DNA of 64,000 bases from NCBI GenBank assembly GCA_027619415.1, contig JAQCFO010000002.1, forward strand, positions 62,001-126,000, written 5' to 3'. Source of the DNA: Bacteroidota bacterium. GTDB lineage: Bacteria; Bacteroidota; Bacteroidia; Flavobacteriales; Flavobacteriaceae. The position numbers and the translations under genes were made by a program. The first letter of the stretch is position 1, and each line of letters opens with the position of its first letter. The notes under the pieces are model-generated. The model ran no database searches. It was given only the letters and a program-made list of their open reading frames with translations, and was not told the DNA's origin. Positions 7,392 to 17,436 of the stretch are shown piece after piece.

Positions 7392-10010
7392 ATGAGTGAA
7401 GTGAAATTAACTAGATTAAATAAGGCGCTACGAGAGTTTAACATATCTTTAGATAGAGCTGTTGAATTTTTAGCTTCAAATGATCACATTATTGAGGCAA
7501 GGCCAACAACTAAAATATCTGAAGAGCAGTATAATTTATTTTTGAATGAATTTAGCTCTGACAAATCTAATAAAGTTGAGTCTCATGATTTAAGTGAAGA
7601 AAAAAGAAAGCAAAAAGAAGAGTTAAGAATTCAAATAGAGAAAGAGCAAGAAGAGAAAATAAAAAATCAAAATGCATTAATTGAAGCAAGAGCTGAAGTC
7701 AAAAAGTCAGTTCAATTAGGAAAAATAGATTTAGATCAATTCAAAAAAAAATCAAAATCTCCTGTTGTTGAAAAATCTCCTAAAGTAGAAGAGGGTTTAA
7801 AAGAAATCAAAATAAAAAAAGTAGATTCAGAAAAAGTTGAGATTGTAATAGAGAAAAAAGTTGAGAGTAACATCAAGACACAATATAAAAAGCTAAGCGG
7901 TCTTAAGACTGTGGGTGATAAAATAAATTTAGATCAGTTCAAAAAATCAAAGCCTAGTAATGGAACTAATAAGCCTTCGTTTGGGTCGGCTAGTTCAAAA
8001 AGAAAAAGGATAAGAGTAACTAAAGATCCAGTTAAACCTAGTCCTGATTCTAAAAAAATAAATTTCACAAAACAACCAAAATCGAAAACTCTTTCTGTTG
8101 AGCCATCTGAGGTTGATGTTAAAAAACAAATAAGCGAAACTTTAAAGAAACTTCAAGGAAGATCCTCTACTTCAAAAGGAGCTAAATACAGAAAGGAAAA
8201 AAGAGATTTTCATAAATTTAAATCTGATGAAGATTTAGCTTTAAACGAAGCTGATAAAAAAACAATTAAGGTTACAGAATTTATTACTGTTGGTGAAGTT
8301 GCTACAATGATGAAAGTTACTTCTACTGATATTATTTCCACTTGTATGTCCTTAGGGATTATGGTAACAATGAACCAGAGACTTGATGCTGAAACTTTAA
8401 CTATTGTTGCCGATGAATTTGGATTTGAAGTAGAGTTTGTGACTGCTGATATTGAGGATTCTATTAAGGCAATAGAGGATGACCCGAAAGATTTACTTCC
8501 AAGGGCGCCAATTGTTACAGTTATGGGGCACGTAGATCATGGAAAAACTTCATTATTAGACTATATAAGAGAAGAGAATGTTATTGCTGGGGAGTCAGGT
8601 GGAATTACTCAACATATTGGGGCGTACAATGTAATATTAAAAGATGGTCAAAAAATTACTTTTTTAGACACTCCTGGACACGAAGCATTTACGGCCATGA
8701 GAGCTAGAGGGGTTCAACTCACGGATATAGTTATTATTGTTATTGCTGCAGATGATGATGTAATGCCTCAAACTAAGGAAGCGATTAGTCATGCTCAAGC
8801 AGCAGGGGTTCCTATTATTTTTGCAATAAATAAGATAGACAGACAGAACTCAAACCCTGATAAAATTAAAGAAAAACTTTCAGGAATGAACTTGTTAATT
8901 GAAGAATGGGGAGGAAAAATCCAATCTCATGATATTTCAGCGTTGAAAGGAACTGGTGTAGATGAATTGCTTGAAAAAGTTTTATTAGAGGCTGAATTTT
9001 TAGAACTAAAAGCTAACCCAGATAGATTAGCGATTGGAACAGTAGTGGAAGCTTTTTTAGATAAAGGCAAGGGCTATATGTCTACCATATTAATTCAAAC
9101 AGGAACTTTAAAGGTTGGAGATTATTTGTTAGCAGGACGGCATTCTGGTAAAGTAAAGGCTATGCAAGATGAAAGAGGAAATGCTATTATTGAAGCAGGG
9201 CCATCAATTCCTGTCTCTATATTAGGTCTTGATGGTGCCCCTCAAGCTGGAGATAAATTTAATGTTTTTGAAGATGAAAAAGAGGCAAAGCAAATCGCTG
9301 TTAAAAGAACGATACTTGTAAGAGAGCAATCAGTTAGAACTCAGAAGCATATTACTTTAGATGAAATAGGCAGAAGAATTGCTTTAGGAGACTTTAAAGA
9401 ATTAAATATAATTTTAAAAGGAGATGTGGATGGCTCTGTAGAGGCTTTGACTGATTCTTTTCAAAAGCTTTCTAATGAAGAAATACATGTTAATATAATT
9501 CATAAGGCCGTAGGAACCATTACTGAGTCAGATGTTCTTCTAGCTTCTGCTTCTGATGCGATTATTATTGGTTTCAATGTTAGACCAACAGGTAACGCTA
9601 GACAAATTGCAGATAAAGAAGAGATAGATATCAGGAATTATTCTATAATATATGACGCTATTAACGATCTTAAAGATGCAATGGAAGGGATGTTGTCTCC
9701 TGTGTTTAAAGAAGAAATATCAGGAAATGCAGAAATAAGGGAGACATTTAAAATTTCTAAAGTTGGAACTATTGCAGGTTGCATGGTTACAGATGGAAAG
9801 ATATTTAGAAATTCAAATATTAGAATTATCAGAGATGGGATTGTTGTTAACTCAGGAACCTTATCTGCTTTAAAGAGATTTAAAGACGATGCTAAAGAAG
9901 TTGCTAAGGGATATGAATGCGGTATTCAAATTAAAAATTATAATGACGTTAAAATTGGAGATGTTATTGAAGCTTATTCTGAATTAGAAGTTAAAAAGAA
10001 AATCAAATAA
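7392..10010 (+). CDS. infB: Translation initiation factor IF-2
   Basis: 872 residues. An N-terminal IF2_N-like segment ([21 protein letters not shown]) and a long charged, low-complexity linker rich in Lys, Glu and Ser lead to the GTPase at about residue 370: GHVDHGKTS (G1), DTPGHEAF (G3), NKID (G4). Beta-barrel domains II and IV and the C-terminal fMet-tRNA-binding region ([13 protein letters not shown]) follow. IF-2 places initiator tRNA on the 30S subunit and promotes subunit joining. It ends one base before the convergent SPOR gene, so there is no room for a separate terminator. Confidence 0.97.
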   Translation: MSEVKLTRLNKALREFNISLDRAVEFLASNDHIIEARPTTKISEEQYNLFLNEFSSDKSNKVESHDLSEEKRKQKEELRIQIEKEQEEKIKNQNALIEARAEVKKSVQLGKIDLDQFKKKSKSPVVEKSPKVEEGLKEIKIKKVDSEKVEIVIEKKVESNIKTQYKKLSGLKTVGDKINLDQFKKSKPSNGTNKPSFGSASSKRKRIRVTKDPVKPSPDSKKINFTKQPKSKTLSVEPSEVDVKKQISETLKKLQGRSSTSKGAKYRKEKRDFHKFKSDEDLALNEADKKTIKVTEFITVGEVATMMKVTSTDIISTCMSLGIMVTMNQRLDAETLTIVADEFGFEVEFVTADIEDSIKAIEDDPKDLLPRAPIVTVMGHVDHGKTSLLDYIREENVIAGESGGITQHIGAYNVILKDGQKITFLDTPGHEAFTAMRARGVQLTDIVIIVIAADDDVMPQTKEAISHAQAAGVPIIFAINKIDRQNSNPDKIKEKLSGMNLLIEEWGGKIQSHDISALKGTGVDELLEKVLLEAEFLELKANPDRLAIGTVVEAFLDKGKGYMSTILIQTGTLKVGDYLLAGRHSGKVKAMQDERGNAIIEAGPSIPVSILGLDGAPQAGDKFNVFEDEKEAKQIAVKRTILVREQSVRTQKHITLDEIGRRIALGDFKELNIILKGDVDGSVEALTDSFQKLSNEEIHVNIIHKAVGTITESDVLLASASDAIIIGFNVRPTGNARQIADKEEIDIRNYSIIYDAINDLKDAMEGMLSPVFKEEISGNAEIRETFKISKVGTIAGCMVTDGKIFRNSNIRIIRDGIVVNSGTLSALKRFKDDAKEVAKGYECGIQIKNYNDVKIGDVIEAYSELEVKKKIK

Positions 10011-10385
10011 TCAATTAGGTTTAAGAATAAAAGCTGAAGAAAAATCTTTTTTTATCTTTTCTAACTCTTTTATAGCTTTAATTTTTGAAACGTACTTTCC
10101 AATTCGTATTTTATAATAAGGCGTTTCGAAACTAAAAAACAAGTCAGTATACTTTTTTATAAACGTTAAGCTATCCATTAATTTTTTCCCATCATTATAA
10201 TTCCCGTTAAAAACCTGAATTGTAAATTGGCCTGATGTAAATGTCTCGAAATTAACCTCTTTTTTTAGCTTTATTACTTTATCTAACTTAGAGTCTTGAT
10301 CTATTTTAATTGATCCGGTTTGAGAAAAAGAATAAAAAAAAGTTATAAGAAAAGCAAAATGCGTTAAGTTGTTTAAAGCTTTCAT
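10011..10385 (-). CDS. SPOR-domain protein, exported
   Basis: 124 residues with an N-terminal hydrophobic signal segment ending near FFYSFSQ. The C-terminal half has the SPOR pattern: FTIQVFNGNYNDGKKLMDSL, then YYKIRIGKYVSKIKAIKELEKIKK. SPOR domains bind denuded glycan strands of peptidoglycan, often at division sites. It sits convergent to infB and divergent from actA, an arrangement I believe is common in flavobacteria. Its ATG at 10385 lies 8 bases from a -7 box, so the mRNA may have almost no leader. Confidence 0.85.
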   Translation of the reverse strand: MKALNNLTHFAFLITFFYSFSQTGSIKIDQDSKLDKVIKLKKEVNFETFTSGQFTIQVFNGNYNDGKKLMDSLTFIKKYTDLFFSFETPYYKIRIGKYVSKIKAIKELEKIKKDFSSAFILKPN

Positions 10386-10392
10386 TTAACAA

Positions 10393-10400
10393 CAAATATA
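10393..10400 (-). promoter_or_regulatory. -7 box directly before the SPOR gene
   Basis: The minus strand reads TATATTTG, an exact TAnnTTTG match. Its last base is 8 bases from the A of the ATG at 10385, so the predicted transcription start (10386) is one base from the start codon. Confidence 0.55.
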
Positions 10401-10515
10401 AATTAAATTAATAATTTATATTGAAAAATACTTTTGATTTTTAAAACAACTATTTAGAATCGTTATAAATTATAAATTAGACCTGTCTTGGGTTTTTAAA
10501 ATCATTCTTCTGTTG

Positions 10516-10523
10516 TATTTTTG
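10516..10523 (+). promoter_or_regulatory. -7 box of the act-cox operon
   Basis: TATTTTTG matches TAnnTTTG. The nearest upstream TTG (10488-10490) is 25 bases away, a little far for a -33 element. The predicted transcription start is about 10530, giving a leader of roughly 29 bases before the ATG at 10559. Confidence 0.5.
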
Positions 10524-10558
10524 GCATCTAATTTTGATACAATTTTTTTAAATTGTTA

Positions 10559-11872
10559 ATGGAAGGAAAAACAATATTATTGAAAGAATTTCTTAACCTC
10601 TTCTCAAACTTCAGAGCCCTTAGATTGTTGGCCCTTAACCTAGCGTTATTATTAGCCACTTCTTTAAGCATTTCATCTCAAGAAATTGATATTTCAAAAG
10701 GAAAAAGTTTATTTAACGCGAACTGTGCTTCATGTCATAAACTAAATAAAAAATTAATTGGACCTGCTTTAAAAGGTGTTTCAAGTAAATATGAAAAGGA
10801 GTGGTTGTATTCCTGGATAAAAAACAGTGCTGCTCTAATTAAATCTGGAGATGATCAAGCTGTTGCTATTTATGAAGAGTATGATAAAGTAGCTATGAAT
10901 TCGTTCCCTCAATTATCTAATGAGGATATGGATAATATTCTGGAATACACTGATTATACTCCGCCAGCTGCAATTGCTAGTTCTGCAGGGAACTCTAGTA
11001 ACGTTAATCAAAGTAGTTCATCTTCTTTTACAAATGACTTAGTGCTTGTTCTACTTTTATTAGTTCTGGCTGTATTAGTAACAATGTTGTTTTTAGTGAC
11101 AAAAACTTTAAAAAGATTAGCTTCAGATAAAGGAATTGAGATAAATGAAAAAAAATCTTCAGGGACTCCTATTTGGGAGAGGTTTATTAAAAATCAATTT
11201 TTAGTATTTGTATCTGTTATTTTATTACTTCTGTCTAGTGCTTATTTTGCTTATGGATATTTTATGCAAATTGGTGTTGATCAGGGTTATATGCCTGTTC
11301 AACCCATTCATTATTCTCATAAAATTCATGCTGGAGAAAATGAAATAGAATGTCAGTACTGTCATTCATCAGCTAGAATTTCAAAACATTCTGGAATTCC
11401 TTCTCTTAATGTTTGTATGAATTGCCATGAAAATATTGCAGATTATAACGGAGAAGAAGATTTAGAAAAAGGCTATACCAAAGATTTTTATACTAACGAA
11501 ATTAAAAAGCTATACAAAGCTGTCGGTTGGGACGAAACCACACTATCTTACACTGGAGATACTGAGCCGGTAAAGTGGGTTAGAATACACAATTTACCTG
11601 ATTTCGTTTATTTTAATCACTCACAGCACGTAACTGTTGCTGGAATTGAATGTCAAAAATGTCATGGTCCAGTTGAGGAAATGGAAATACTTTATCAGTA
11701 TTCTCCTTTAACAATGGGCTGGTGCATTAATTGTCATAGAGAGTCTAATATTAAGGTTAAAGACAATGATTATTACACTAAGATACATGAAGAATTGTCT
11801 AAAAAATATGGGGTTGAAGAATTGACTGCTGCTCAAATGGGTGGTTTAGAATGTGGAAAATGTCATTATTAA
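10559..11872 (+). CDS. actA: Alternative complex III multiheme cytochrome c subunit ActA
   Basis: 437 residues with six CxxCH haem motifs. One is in an N-terminal monohaem domain (CASCH, about residue 55, with MNSFPQLS as the likely Met-ligand region). Five lie in the C-terminal domain: CQYCH (264), CMNCH (286), CQKCH (364), CINCH (388) and CGKCH (431). Two membrane helices (about 160-185 and 219-240) separate the parts. An export signal precedes the first haem. ActA takes electrons from the complex towards periplasmic carriers. I used the ATG at 10559 rather than a TTG two codons earlier. First gene of actABCDEF-coxBA. Confidence 0.93.
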   Translation: MEGKTILLKEFLNLFSNFRALRLLALNLALLLATSLSISSQEIDISKGKSLFNANCASCHKLNKKLIGPALKGVSSKYEKEWLYSWIKNSAALIKSGDDQAVAIYEEYDKVAMNSFPQLSNEDMDNILEYTDYTPPAAIASSAGNSSNVNQSSSSSFTNDLVLVLLLLVLAVLVTMLFLVTKTLKRLASDKGIEINEKKSSGTPIWERFIKNQFLVFVSVILLLLSSAYFAYGYFMQIGVDQGYMPVQPIHYSHKIHAGENEIECQYCHSSARISKHSGIPSLNVCMNCHENIADYNGEEDLEKGYTKDFYTNEIKKLYKAVGWDETTLSYTGDTEPVKWVRIHNLPDFVYFNHSQHVTVAGIECQKCHGPVEEMEILYQYSPLTMGWCINCHRESNIKVKDNDYYTKIHEELSKKYGVEELTAAQMGGLECGKCHY

Positions 11873-11889
11873 ATCAATATAAATATTAA

Positions 11890-14800
11890 ATGGGGAGCCA
11901 TAAAAAATATTGGAAAAGTGAACTAGAATTATCGGAAGATAATTCAATAGTTGAGAACCTTAAAAACAATGAGTTTGCAAGCGAATTACCTGTTGATAAT
12001 TTTTTAGAAGATAAAAACACTCTTCAAGATACAAGCACTAATAGAAGAGACTTTTTAAAGTATCTTGGGTTTAGTACAGCTGCAGCCACTTTAGCTAGTT
12101 GTGAAGGTCCAGTACATAAATCAATTCCATATGTTGTTCAGCCAGAACAAATTAGACCAGGAATTTCAAATTTTTATGCTACTTCAATTTCAGATGGATT
12201 TGATTTTGCAAATGTTCTTGTAAAAACCAGAGAAGGGAGACCTATAAAGATCGAAAAAAATTCTAAATCTGAAAGTCATGGTCCTAATGCTAGGGTTCAT
12301 GCTTCGGTATTATCAATGTATGATAGTTCTAGAATTCAAGGTCCAACAATGGATGGCCAAAATGTTAGTTGGGAACAATTTAATTTGAATATTTCTGCTC
12401 AATTAAAATTAATGAGTACTTCAAATAAAAAAGTTGTGTTGTTAACTCAAACTTTTTCCAGCCCAACGACTGATTTAATTATCGAGCAATTCATTAGTAA
12501 TTTTCCAAATATTAAGCATGTTGTTTATGATACTATTTCTGAATCTAAAGCTTTAGATGCATTTGAACTTAGCTATAACGTAAGAGCTCTTCCAACTTAT
12601 GATTTTTCTAAAGCGGATGTTATTGTTTCTGTTGGGGCTGATATTTTAGGGGATTGGCAAGGCGGAGGTTTTAGTTCAGGATATTCTAAATCTAGAATCC
12701 CTAAAAAAGGAAAAATGTCTAAACATTTTCAAATAGAGGCTAATATGTCTCTTTCTGGAGCAAATGCAGATGTTAGAATTCCTTTAAAGCCTTCAGCCCA
12801 AAAGAAAGCGCTATTAAAAATATATGAATATATTTCTGGAGAAAACACAAATGTTTCAGTTGATGAAAAATTAGATAAAAAATTAAAATCTATTGCTTAC
12901 AGTCTAAAAAAATCTGCAGGCAAAGGAGTTTTTGTCACTGGAATTGATGATGTTGACGCACAAGTTTTAGCCCTTAAAATAAATCAACTTATTAATAGTG
13001 AAGTAATAAACACCAGTAAGCTTAATTTGACCAGACAAGGGGATGATAAAAAAGTTTCACAACTGGTAAGAGATATCTCTAATAATAAAATTGACGGCTT
13101 GATTATGGCTGGAGTAAATCCTTGCTATACTCTATCAAATTTTAAAGAATTTAATGACGCATTAAAATCACTTGATTTCTCGGTTTGTTTCTCAATGAAC
13201 AATAATGAAACTGCAATTTTGTCCAAGTGGGTAGCGGCAACTCCTCATTATTTAGAATCCTGGGGTGATGTTGAAATGAAATCTGGGGATTTTAGTTTAG
13301 TTCAACCTACAATTAAACCGCTCTTTGATACTCGACAATTTCAAGAAGTTTTGTTAAACTGGTCAGAAATTTCTAGTTCATTTTATGATGAACTTAAGTC
13401 TAACTGGAATAAAACTATTTTAAAAGGTTTATCATGGAATCAAGCGTTACATGATGGAGTTTTTTCTAAAAACAAACCTTCTAATAGATCTTTTGTAAAA
13501 TTAGATTTATCTTCTAGAATAAGTAAACTTAACGATCCTAATATAGGAGATTTTGAATTGACTCTTTATTCGAAAATCTCAATGGGTGATGGAAGTCAAG
13601 CTAACAATCCTTGGCTTCAAGAAATGCCTGATCCGATCACTAGAGTGTCTTGGGATAATTACTTAACAGTTTCAAAATCTGACGCTAAAAAATTAGGATT
13701 AAAAAACATCAATGAATCTAATGGTGCTTTAAATAGTAATTACGCTAACGTTAAAGTTGATGGTAGTTCGCTAAAAATCCCCGTAGTTATTCAACCAGGC
13801 CAAGCTAAAGGTTCGGTTGGTCTTTCTTTTGGATACGGAAGAAGTAACGGAGTTAAAAGCGAGTTGCAAACTGGCGTAAATGGATATGATTTATATAAAG
13901 ATTTTGTAAATGTTCAAAATGTTTCCATCGAGTCTGTTAATGAAACTCATGAATTTGCTTGTGTTCAATTACACAACACGTTAATGGGACGAGGAGATAT
14001 TATAAAAGAAACAACTTTAGAAATTTTTAACACAAAAAAATCTAGTGAATGGAATCATGTTCCTCAAGTGTCTCTAAATCATATTGAAACACCAGTTACA
14101 TCTCCTGATGTTGATATATGGAATGAATTTGACAGATCAATTGGGCACCACTTTAACCTCTCAATTGATTTAAATGGTTGCACCGGATGCGGAGCTTGCG
14201 TTATAGCTTGTCATGCAGAAAATAATGTGCCTGTAGTTGGAAAAAGTGAAGTAAGAAGATCAAGAGATATGCATTGGCTTAGAATAGACAGGTATTATTC
14301 TTCTCAAGAATCATTTTCAGAAGACAATGAGACTAAAGACAATATTAGCGGAATAAAAGAATCGATTTCTGTTTTTGGAGAAATGGAAAATCCTTCTGAA
14401 AACCCACAGGTTGCTTTTCAACCTGTCATGTGCCAACATTGTAATCATGCTCCTTGCGAAACGGTATGTCCAGTAGCTGCTACTACACATAGTAGACAAG
14501 GTCAAAACCATATGGCTTATAACAGGTGTGTTGGAACAAGGTATTGTGCAAACAATTGCCCATATAAAGTTCGAAGATTTAATTGGTTCCTTTATAGTGA
14601 TAATAACGAATTTGACTTCAACATGAATGATGATTTAGGTAAAATGGTACTTAACCCAGATGTTGTTGTAAGATCGAGGGGTGTTATGGAAAAATGTTCT
14701 ATGTGTATTCAGAAAACACAAAAAACAATTTTAGACGCTAAGCTAGATGGTAGAGTTATTAAAGATGGAGAATTTCAAACGGCTTGTTCCTCAGCATGTG

Positions 14801-14946
14801 ATTCTGGAGCGATAGTTTTTGGAGATATTAATGACAAAGAAAGTGAAGTTTTAAAACTAAAAGAAGATGATAGAATGTATCATCTTTTAGAGAGTGTTGG
14901 TACAAAACCAAATGTTGTGTATCAGGTAAAAGTTAGAAACACGTAA
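11890..14946 (+). CDS. actB: Alternative complex III iron-sulfur subunit ActB (molybdopterin-oxidoreductase-like)
   Basis: 1018 residues. The N-terminus lacks a standard signal, but NRRDFLKYLGFSTAAATLA (about 50-68) is the internal Tat-like motif of this variant family. A long domain related to molybdopterin oxidoreductases follows. The C-terminal third is a ferredoxin-like module with four Cys clusters: CTGCGACVIAC (about 762), CQHCNHAPCETVC (847), CVGTRYCANNC (879) and CSMC (936). In characterised ActB proteins no molybdopterin is bound and the clusters pass electrons from quinol to ActA. It follows actA after 17 bp. Confidence 0.95.
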   Translation: MGSHKKYWKSELELSEDNSIVENLKNNEFASELPVDNFLEDKNTLQDTSTNRRDFLKYLGFSTAAATLASCEGPVHKSIPYVVQPEQIRPGISNFYATSISDGFDFANVLVKTREGRPIKIEKNSKSESHGPNARVHASVLSMYDSSRIQGPTMDGQNVSWEQFNLNISAQLKLMSTSNKKVVLLTQTFSSPTTDLIIEQFISNFPNIKHVVYDTISESKALDAFELSYNVRALPTYDFSKADVIVSVGADILGDWQGGGFSSGYSKSRIPKKGKMSKHFQIEANMSLSGANADVRIPLKPSAQKKALLKIYEYISGENTNVSVDEKLDKKLKSIAYSLKKSAGKGVFVTGIDDVDAQVLALKINQLINSEVINTSKLNLTRQGDDKKVSQLVRDISNNKIDGLIMAGVNPCYTLSNFKEFNDALKSLDFSVCFSMNNNETAILSKWVAATPHYLESWGDVEMKSGDFSLVQPTIKPLFDTRQFQEVLLNWSEISSSFYDELKSNWNKTILKGLSWNQALHDGVFSKNKPSNRSFVKLDLSSRISKLNDPNIGDFELTLYSKISMGDGSQANNPWLQEMPDPITRVSWDNYLTVSKSDAKKLGLKNINESNGALNSNYANVKVDGSSLKIPVVIQPGQAKGSVGLSFGYGRSNGVKSELQTGVNGYDLYKDFVNVQNVSIESVNETHEFACVQLHNTLMGRGDIIKETTLEIFNTKKSSEWNHVPQVSLNHIETPVTSPDVDIWNEFDRSIGHHFNLSIDLNGCTGCGACVIACHAENNVPVVGKSEVRRSRDMHWLRIDRYYSSQESFSEDNETKDNISGIKESISVFGEMENPSENPQVAFQPVMCQHCNHAPCETVCPVAATTHSRQGQNHMAYNRCVGTRYCANNCPYKVRRFNWFLYSDNNEFDFNMNDDLGKMVLNPDVVVRSRGVMEKCSMCIQKTQKTILDAKLDGRVIKDGEFQTACSSACDSGAIVFGDINDKESEVLKLKEDDRMYHLLESVGTKPNVVYQVKVRNT

Positions 14947-14963
14947 AAAGATAAAATAATTAT

Positions 14964-16349
14964 ATGTCATCTCATTACGAAGCACCTATTAGAAAGCCTT
15001 TAGTAACTGGCAACAAGTCATATCATGATGTTTCAGTTGACATTTCTGCTGCTGTTGAAGGAAAAGCTAATAAACAATGGTGGATAGTTTTTTCAATTGC
15101 ATTAGTTGCATTTTTATGGGGCTTAGGATGTATGATTTATACTATTTCGACAGGAATTGGAGTCTGGGGGTTGAATAAAACAGTTGGCTGGGCATGGGAT
15201 ATTACAAATTTTGTATGGTGGATTGGTATTGGACACGCTGGCACACTTATTTCAGCCGTATTATTATTATTTAGACAAAAATGGAGAATGGCTATTAATA
15301 GATCTGCTGAAGCCATGACTATTTTTTCTGTTATGCAAGCAGGATTATTTCCTATAATTCACATGGGAAGACCATGGCTTGGATATTGGGTTCTTCCTAT
15401 TCCGAATGCCTACGGCTCGTTGTGGGTTAACTTTAATTCTCCATTACTTTGGGATGTTTTCGCAATATCAACGTATTTATCAGTCTCACTAGTTTTTTGG
15501 TGGACAGGACTACTACCCGATTTTGCAATGATTAGAGATAGAGCTGTTAAGCCATTTCAAAAGAAAATTTACAGTTTGGTAAGTTTTGGTTGGACTGGAA
15601 GAGCAAAAGATTGGCAAAGATTTGAAGAGGTTTCATTGGTGTTAGCAGGATTAGCAACCCCTTTAGTTTTGTCTGTTCACACAATAGTATCCTTTGATTT
15701 TGCTACTTCTGTTATACCAGGTTGGCATACTACAATTTTTCCGCCATATTTTGTAGCTGGAGCTATTTTTTCAGGCTTTGCAATGGTAAATACTTTGTTA
15801 ATTATAATGAGAAAGGTTTCAAATTTAGAAAACTATATAACTGTCCAGCACATAGAGTTAATGAATATTGTAATTATGATTACAGGGTCTATTGTTGGTA
15901 CAGCCTATATCACAGAGTTATTTATGGCTTGGTATTCTGGAGTAGAATATGAACAATATGCCTTTTTAAATAGAGCTACTGGTCCTTATTGGTGGGCTTA
16001 TTTGTCTATGATGACTTGTAATGTATTTTCTCCACAATTAATGTGGATTAAAAAACTTAGAACCAGTATTTTATTTTCATTTTTTATATCAATAGTTGTA
16101 AATATCGGAATGTGGTTTGAAAGATTTGTCATTATAGTTACATCTCTTCATAGAGATTATTTACCATCATCATGGACAATGTTTACTCCTACATTTGTTG
16201 ATATAGGAATTTTTATAGGTACAATTGGATTCTTTTTTGTGTTGTTCTTACTTTACGCAAGAACATTCCCTGTAATAGCTCAAGCTGAAGTAAAAACTAT
16301 TTTAAAAACGTCAGGAGATAATTATAAAAAATTAAGAGATAAAAAATAA
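14964..16349 (+). CDS. actC: Alternative complex III quinol-binding membrane subunit ActC (NrfD/PsrC family)
   Basis: 461 residues with about ten membrane helices, starting with QWWIVFSIALVAFLWGLGCMIY. NrfD-family features are visible: WWIGIGHAGTLISAVLLLF, the loop FPIIHMGRPW and a later STYLSVSLVFWWTGLLPD segment. This subunit holds the quinol site and may contribute to proton translocation. The stop codon overlaps the start of actD (TAATG), so the two are probably translationally coupled. Confidence 0.95.
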   Translation: MSSHYEAPIRKPLVTGNKSYHDVSVDISAAVEGKANKQWWIVFSIALVAFLWGLGCMIYTISTGIGVWGLNKTVGWAWDITNFVWWIGIGHAGTLISAVLLLFRQKWRMAINRSAEAMTIFSVMQAGLFPIIHMGRPWLGYWVLPIPNAYGSLWVNFNSPLLWDVFAISTYLSVSLVFWWTGLLPDFAMIRDRAVKPFQKKIYSLVSFGWTGRAKDWQRFEEVSLVLAGLATPLVLSVHTIVSFDFATSVIPGWHTTIFPPYFVAGAIFSGFAMVNTLLIIMRKVSNLENYITVQHIELMNIVIMITGSIVGTAYITELFMAWYSGVEYEQYAFLNRATGPYWWAYLSMMTCNVFSPQLMWIKKLRTSILFSFFISIVVNIGMWFERFVIIVTSLHRDYLPSSWTMFTPTFVDIGIFIGTIGFFFVLFLLYARTFPVIAQAEVKTILKTSGDNYKKLRDKK

Positions 16350-16882
16350 TGTCTGAGAAAATTTTACATGCCGTGTATGATGACGATGACAAGCTTATAG
16401 AAGCGGTCAAAGAGATAAGAGCTTCTAATTATAAGATTGATGAAGTTTACACTCCATTTCCCGTGCATGGTCTAGATAAAGCTCTAGGACTTGAGCCTAC
16501 TAGATTAGCTATTCTGTCTTTTATATACGGTTGTATAGGTTTTGGTTTTGCCATTTTTATGATGAATTATATTATGATTGCAGACTGGCCTCAAAATATT
16601 GGTGGAAAACCTAGTTTTTCATTTTTAGAAAATATGCCATCTTTTGTCCCGATTATTTTCGAATTAACCGTGTTTTTTGCTGCTCATTTAATGGTTATTA
16701 CTTTTTATTTAAGAAGCAAATTATGGCCATTTAAAGATGCAGAAAATCCAATTCCAGAAACTACAGATGACAAGTTTTTGATTGAAATAAAATTTCATGA
16801 CGATGGAAAGGATTTAAAAGCTGTAGTTGAAAAAACAGATGTATTAGAGATTAGAGTAATTGAAAATAAAGATTCTAAGTAA
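16349..16882 (+). CDS. actD: Alternative complex III subunit ActD (DUF3341)
   Basis: 177 residues. A cytoplasmic N-terminal domain (LHAVYDDDDKLIEAVKEIR, VYTPFPVHGLDKALGL) is followed by two membrane helices (about 51-72 and 96-118) and a short cytoplasmic tail. The TPFPVHGLDKA motif is characteristic of DUF3341, a structural subunit of alternative complex III that contacts the quinol-binding subunits. It overlaps actC and actE at TAATG-type junctions. Confidence 0.93.
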   Translation: MSEKILHAVYDDDDKLIEAVKEIRASNYKIDEVYTPFPVHGLDKALGLEPTRLAILSFIYGCIGFGFAIFMMNYIMIADWPQNIGGKPSFSFLENMPSFVPIIFELTVFFAAHLMVITFYLRSKLWPFKDAENPIPETTDDKFLIEIKFHDDGKDLKAVVEKTDVLEIRVIENKDSK

Positions 16883-17433
16883 TGAAGAAATTAACTTTTT
16901 ATAGCTTAATGATAGTTTTTAGTCTTATGACTCTTTCATGCTTTGATAATTCAAAACCTAATTATCAATTTTTCCCAAACATGTATGAATCAGTAGGTTA
17001 TAGTACTTACGAACAGTCTGACGCTTTTGCTAATGGTATTGAAGCTCAGTTACCTGCTGAAGGAAGTATTCCAAGAGGTTGGGTTCCTTATGAGTACGAA
17101 GACACTAACGAAGGGTATGAATTAGCTAAAAATAATTTGATGTCTCCGTTAAAGCTTTCAGAAAAAAACATTAAAAAAGGAAAAGAGCTATACAATATAT
17201 ATTGTGCGGTTTGTCATGGTCCAAAAGGAGATGGACAGGGTATCCTTATGAAAAGAGAAAAATTTCTTGGCATACCTAGTTATTATGATAGGGATATAAC
17301 AGAAGGTAGTATTTACCATGTTTTAATGTATGGGAAAAATTTAATGGGTTCTCATGCAGGTCAAGTGAATTCTAATGAGAGATGGCAAATATCTCAATAT
17401 GTAATTAGTCTAAGAGAGAAATTAATAAAATAA
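16882..17433 (+). CDS. actE: Alternative complex III monohaem cytochrome c lipoprotein ActE
   Basis: 183 residues. A lipoprotein signal (SLMTLSC, lipid Cys about residue 20) precedes a region typical of ActE (NMYESVGYSTYEQ). One haem motif CAVCH is at about 107-111, followed by GPKGDGQG and a downstream NLMGSHAGQ that supplies the axial Met. It sits on the periplasmic face of the complex and relays electrons outward. Overlaps actD by one base; actF follows after 3 bp. Confidence 0.93.
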   Translation: MKKLTFYSLMIVFSLMTLSCFDNSKPNYQFFPNMYESVGYSTYEQSDAFANGIEAQLPAEGSIPRGWVPYEYEDTNEGYELAKNNLMSPLKLSEKNIKKGKELYNIYCAVCHGPKGDGQGILMKREKFLGIPSYYDRDITEGSIYHVLMYGKNLMGSHAGQVNSNERWQISQYVISLREKLIK

Positions 17434-17436
17434 TTA

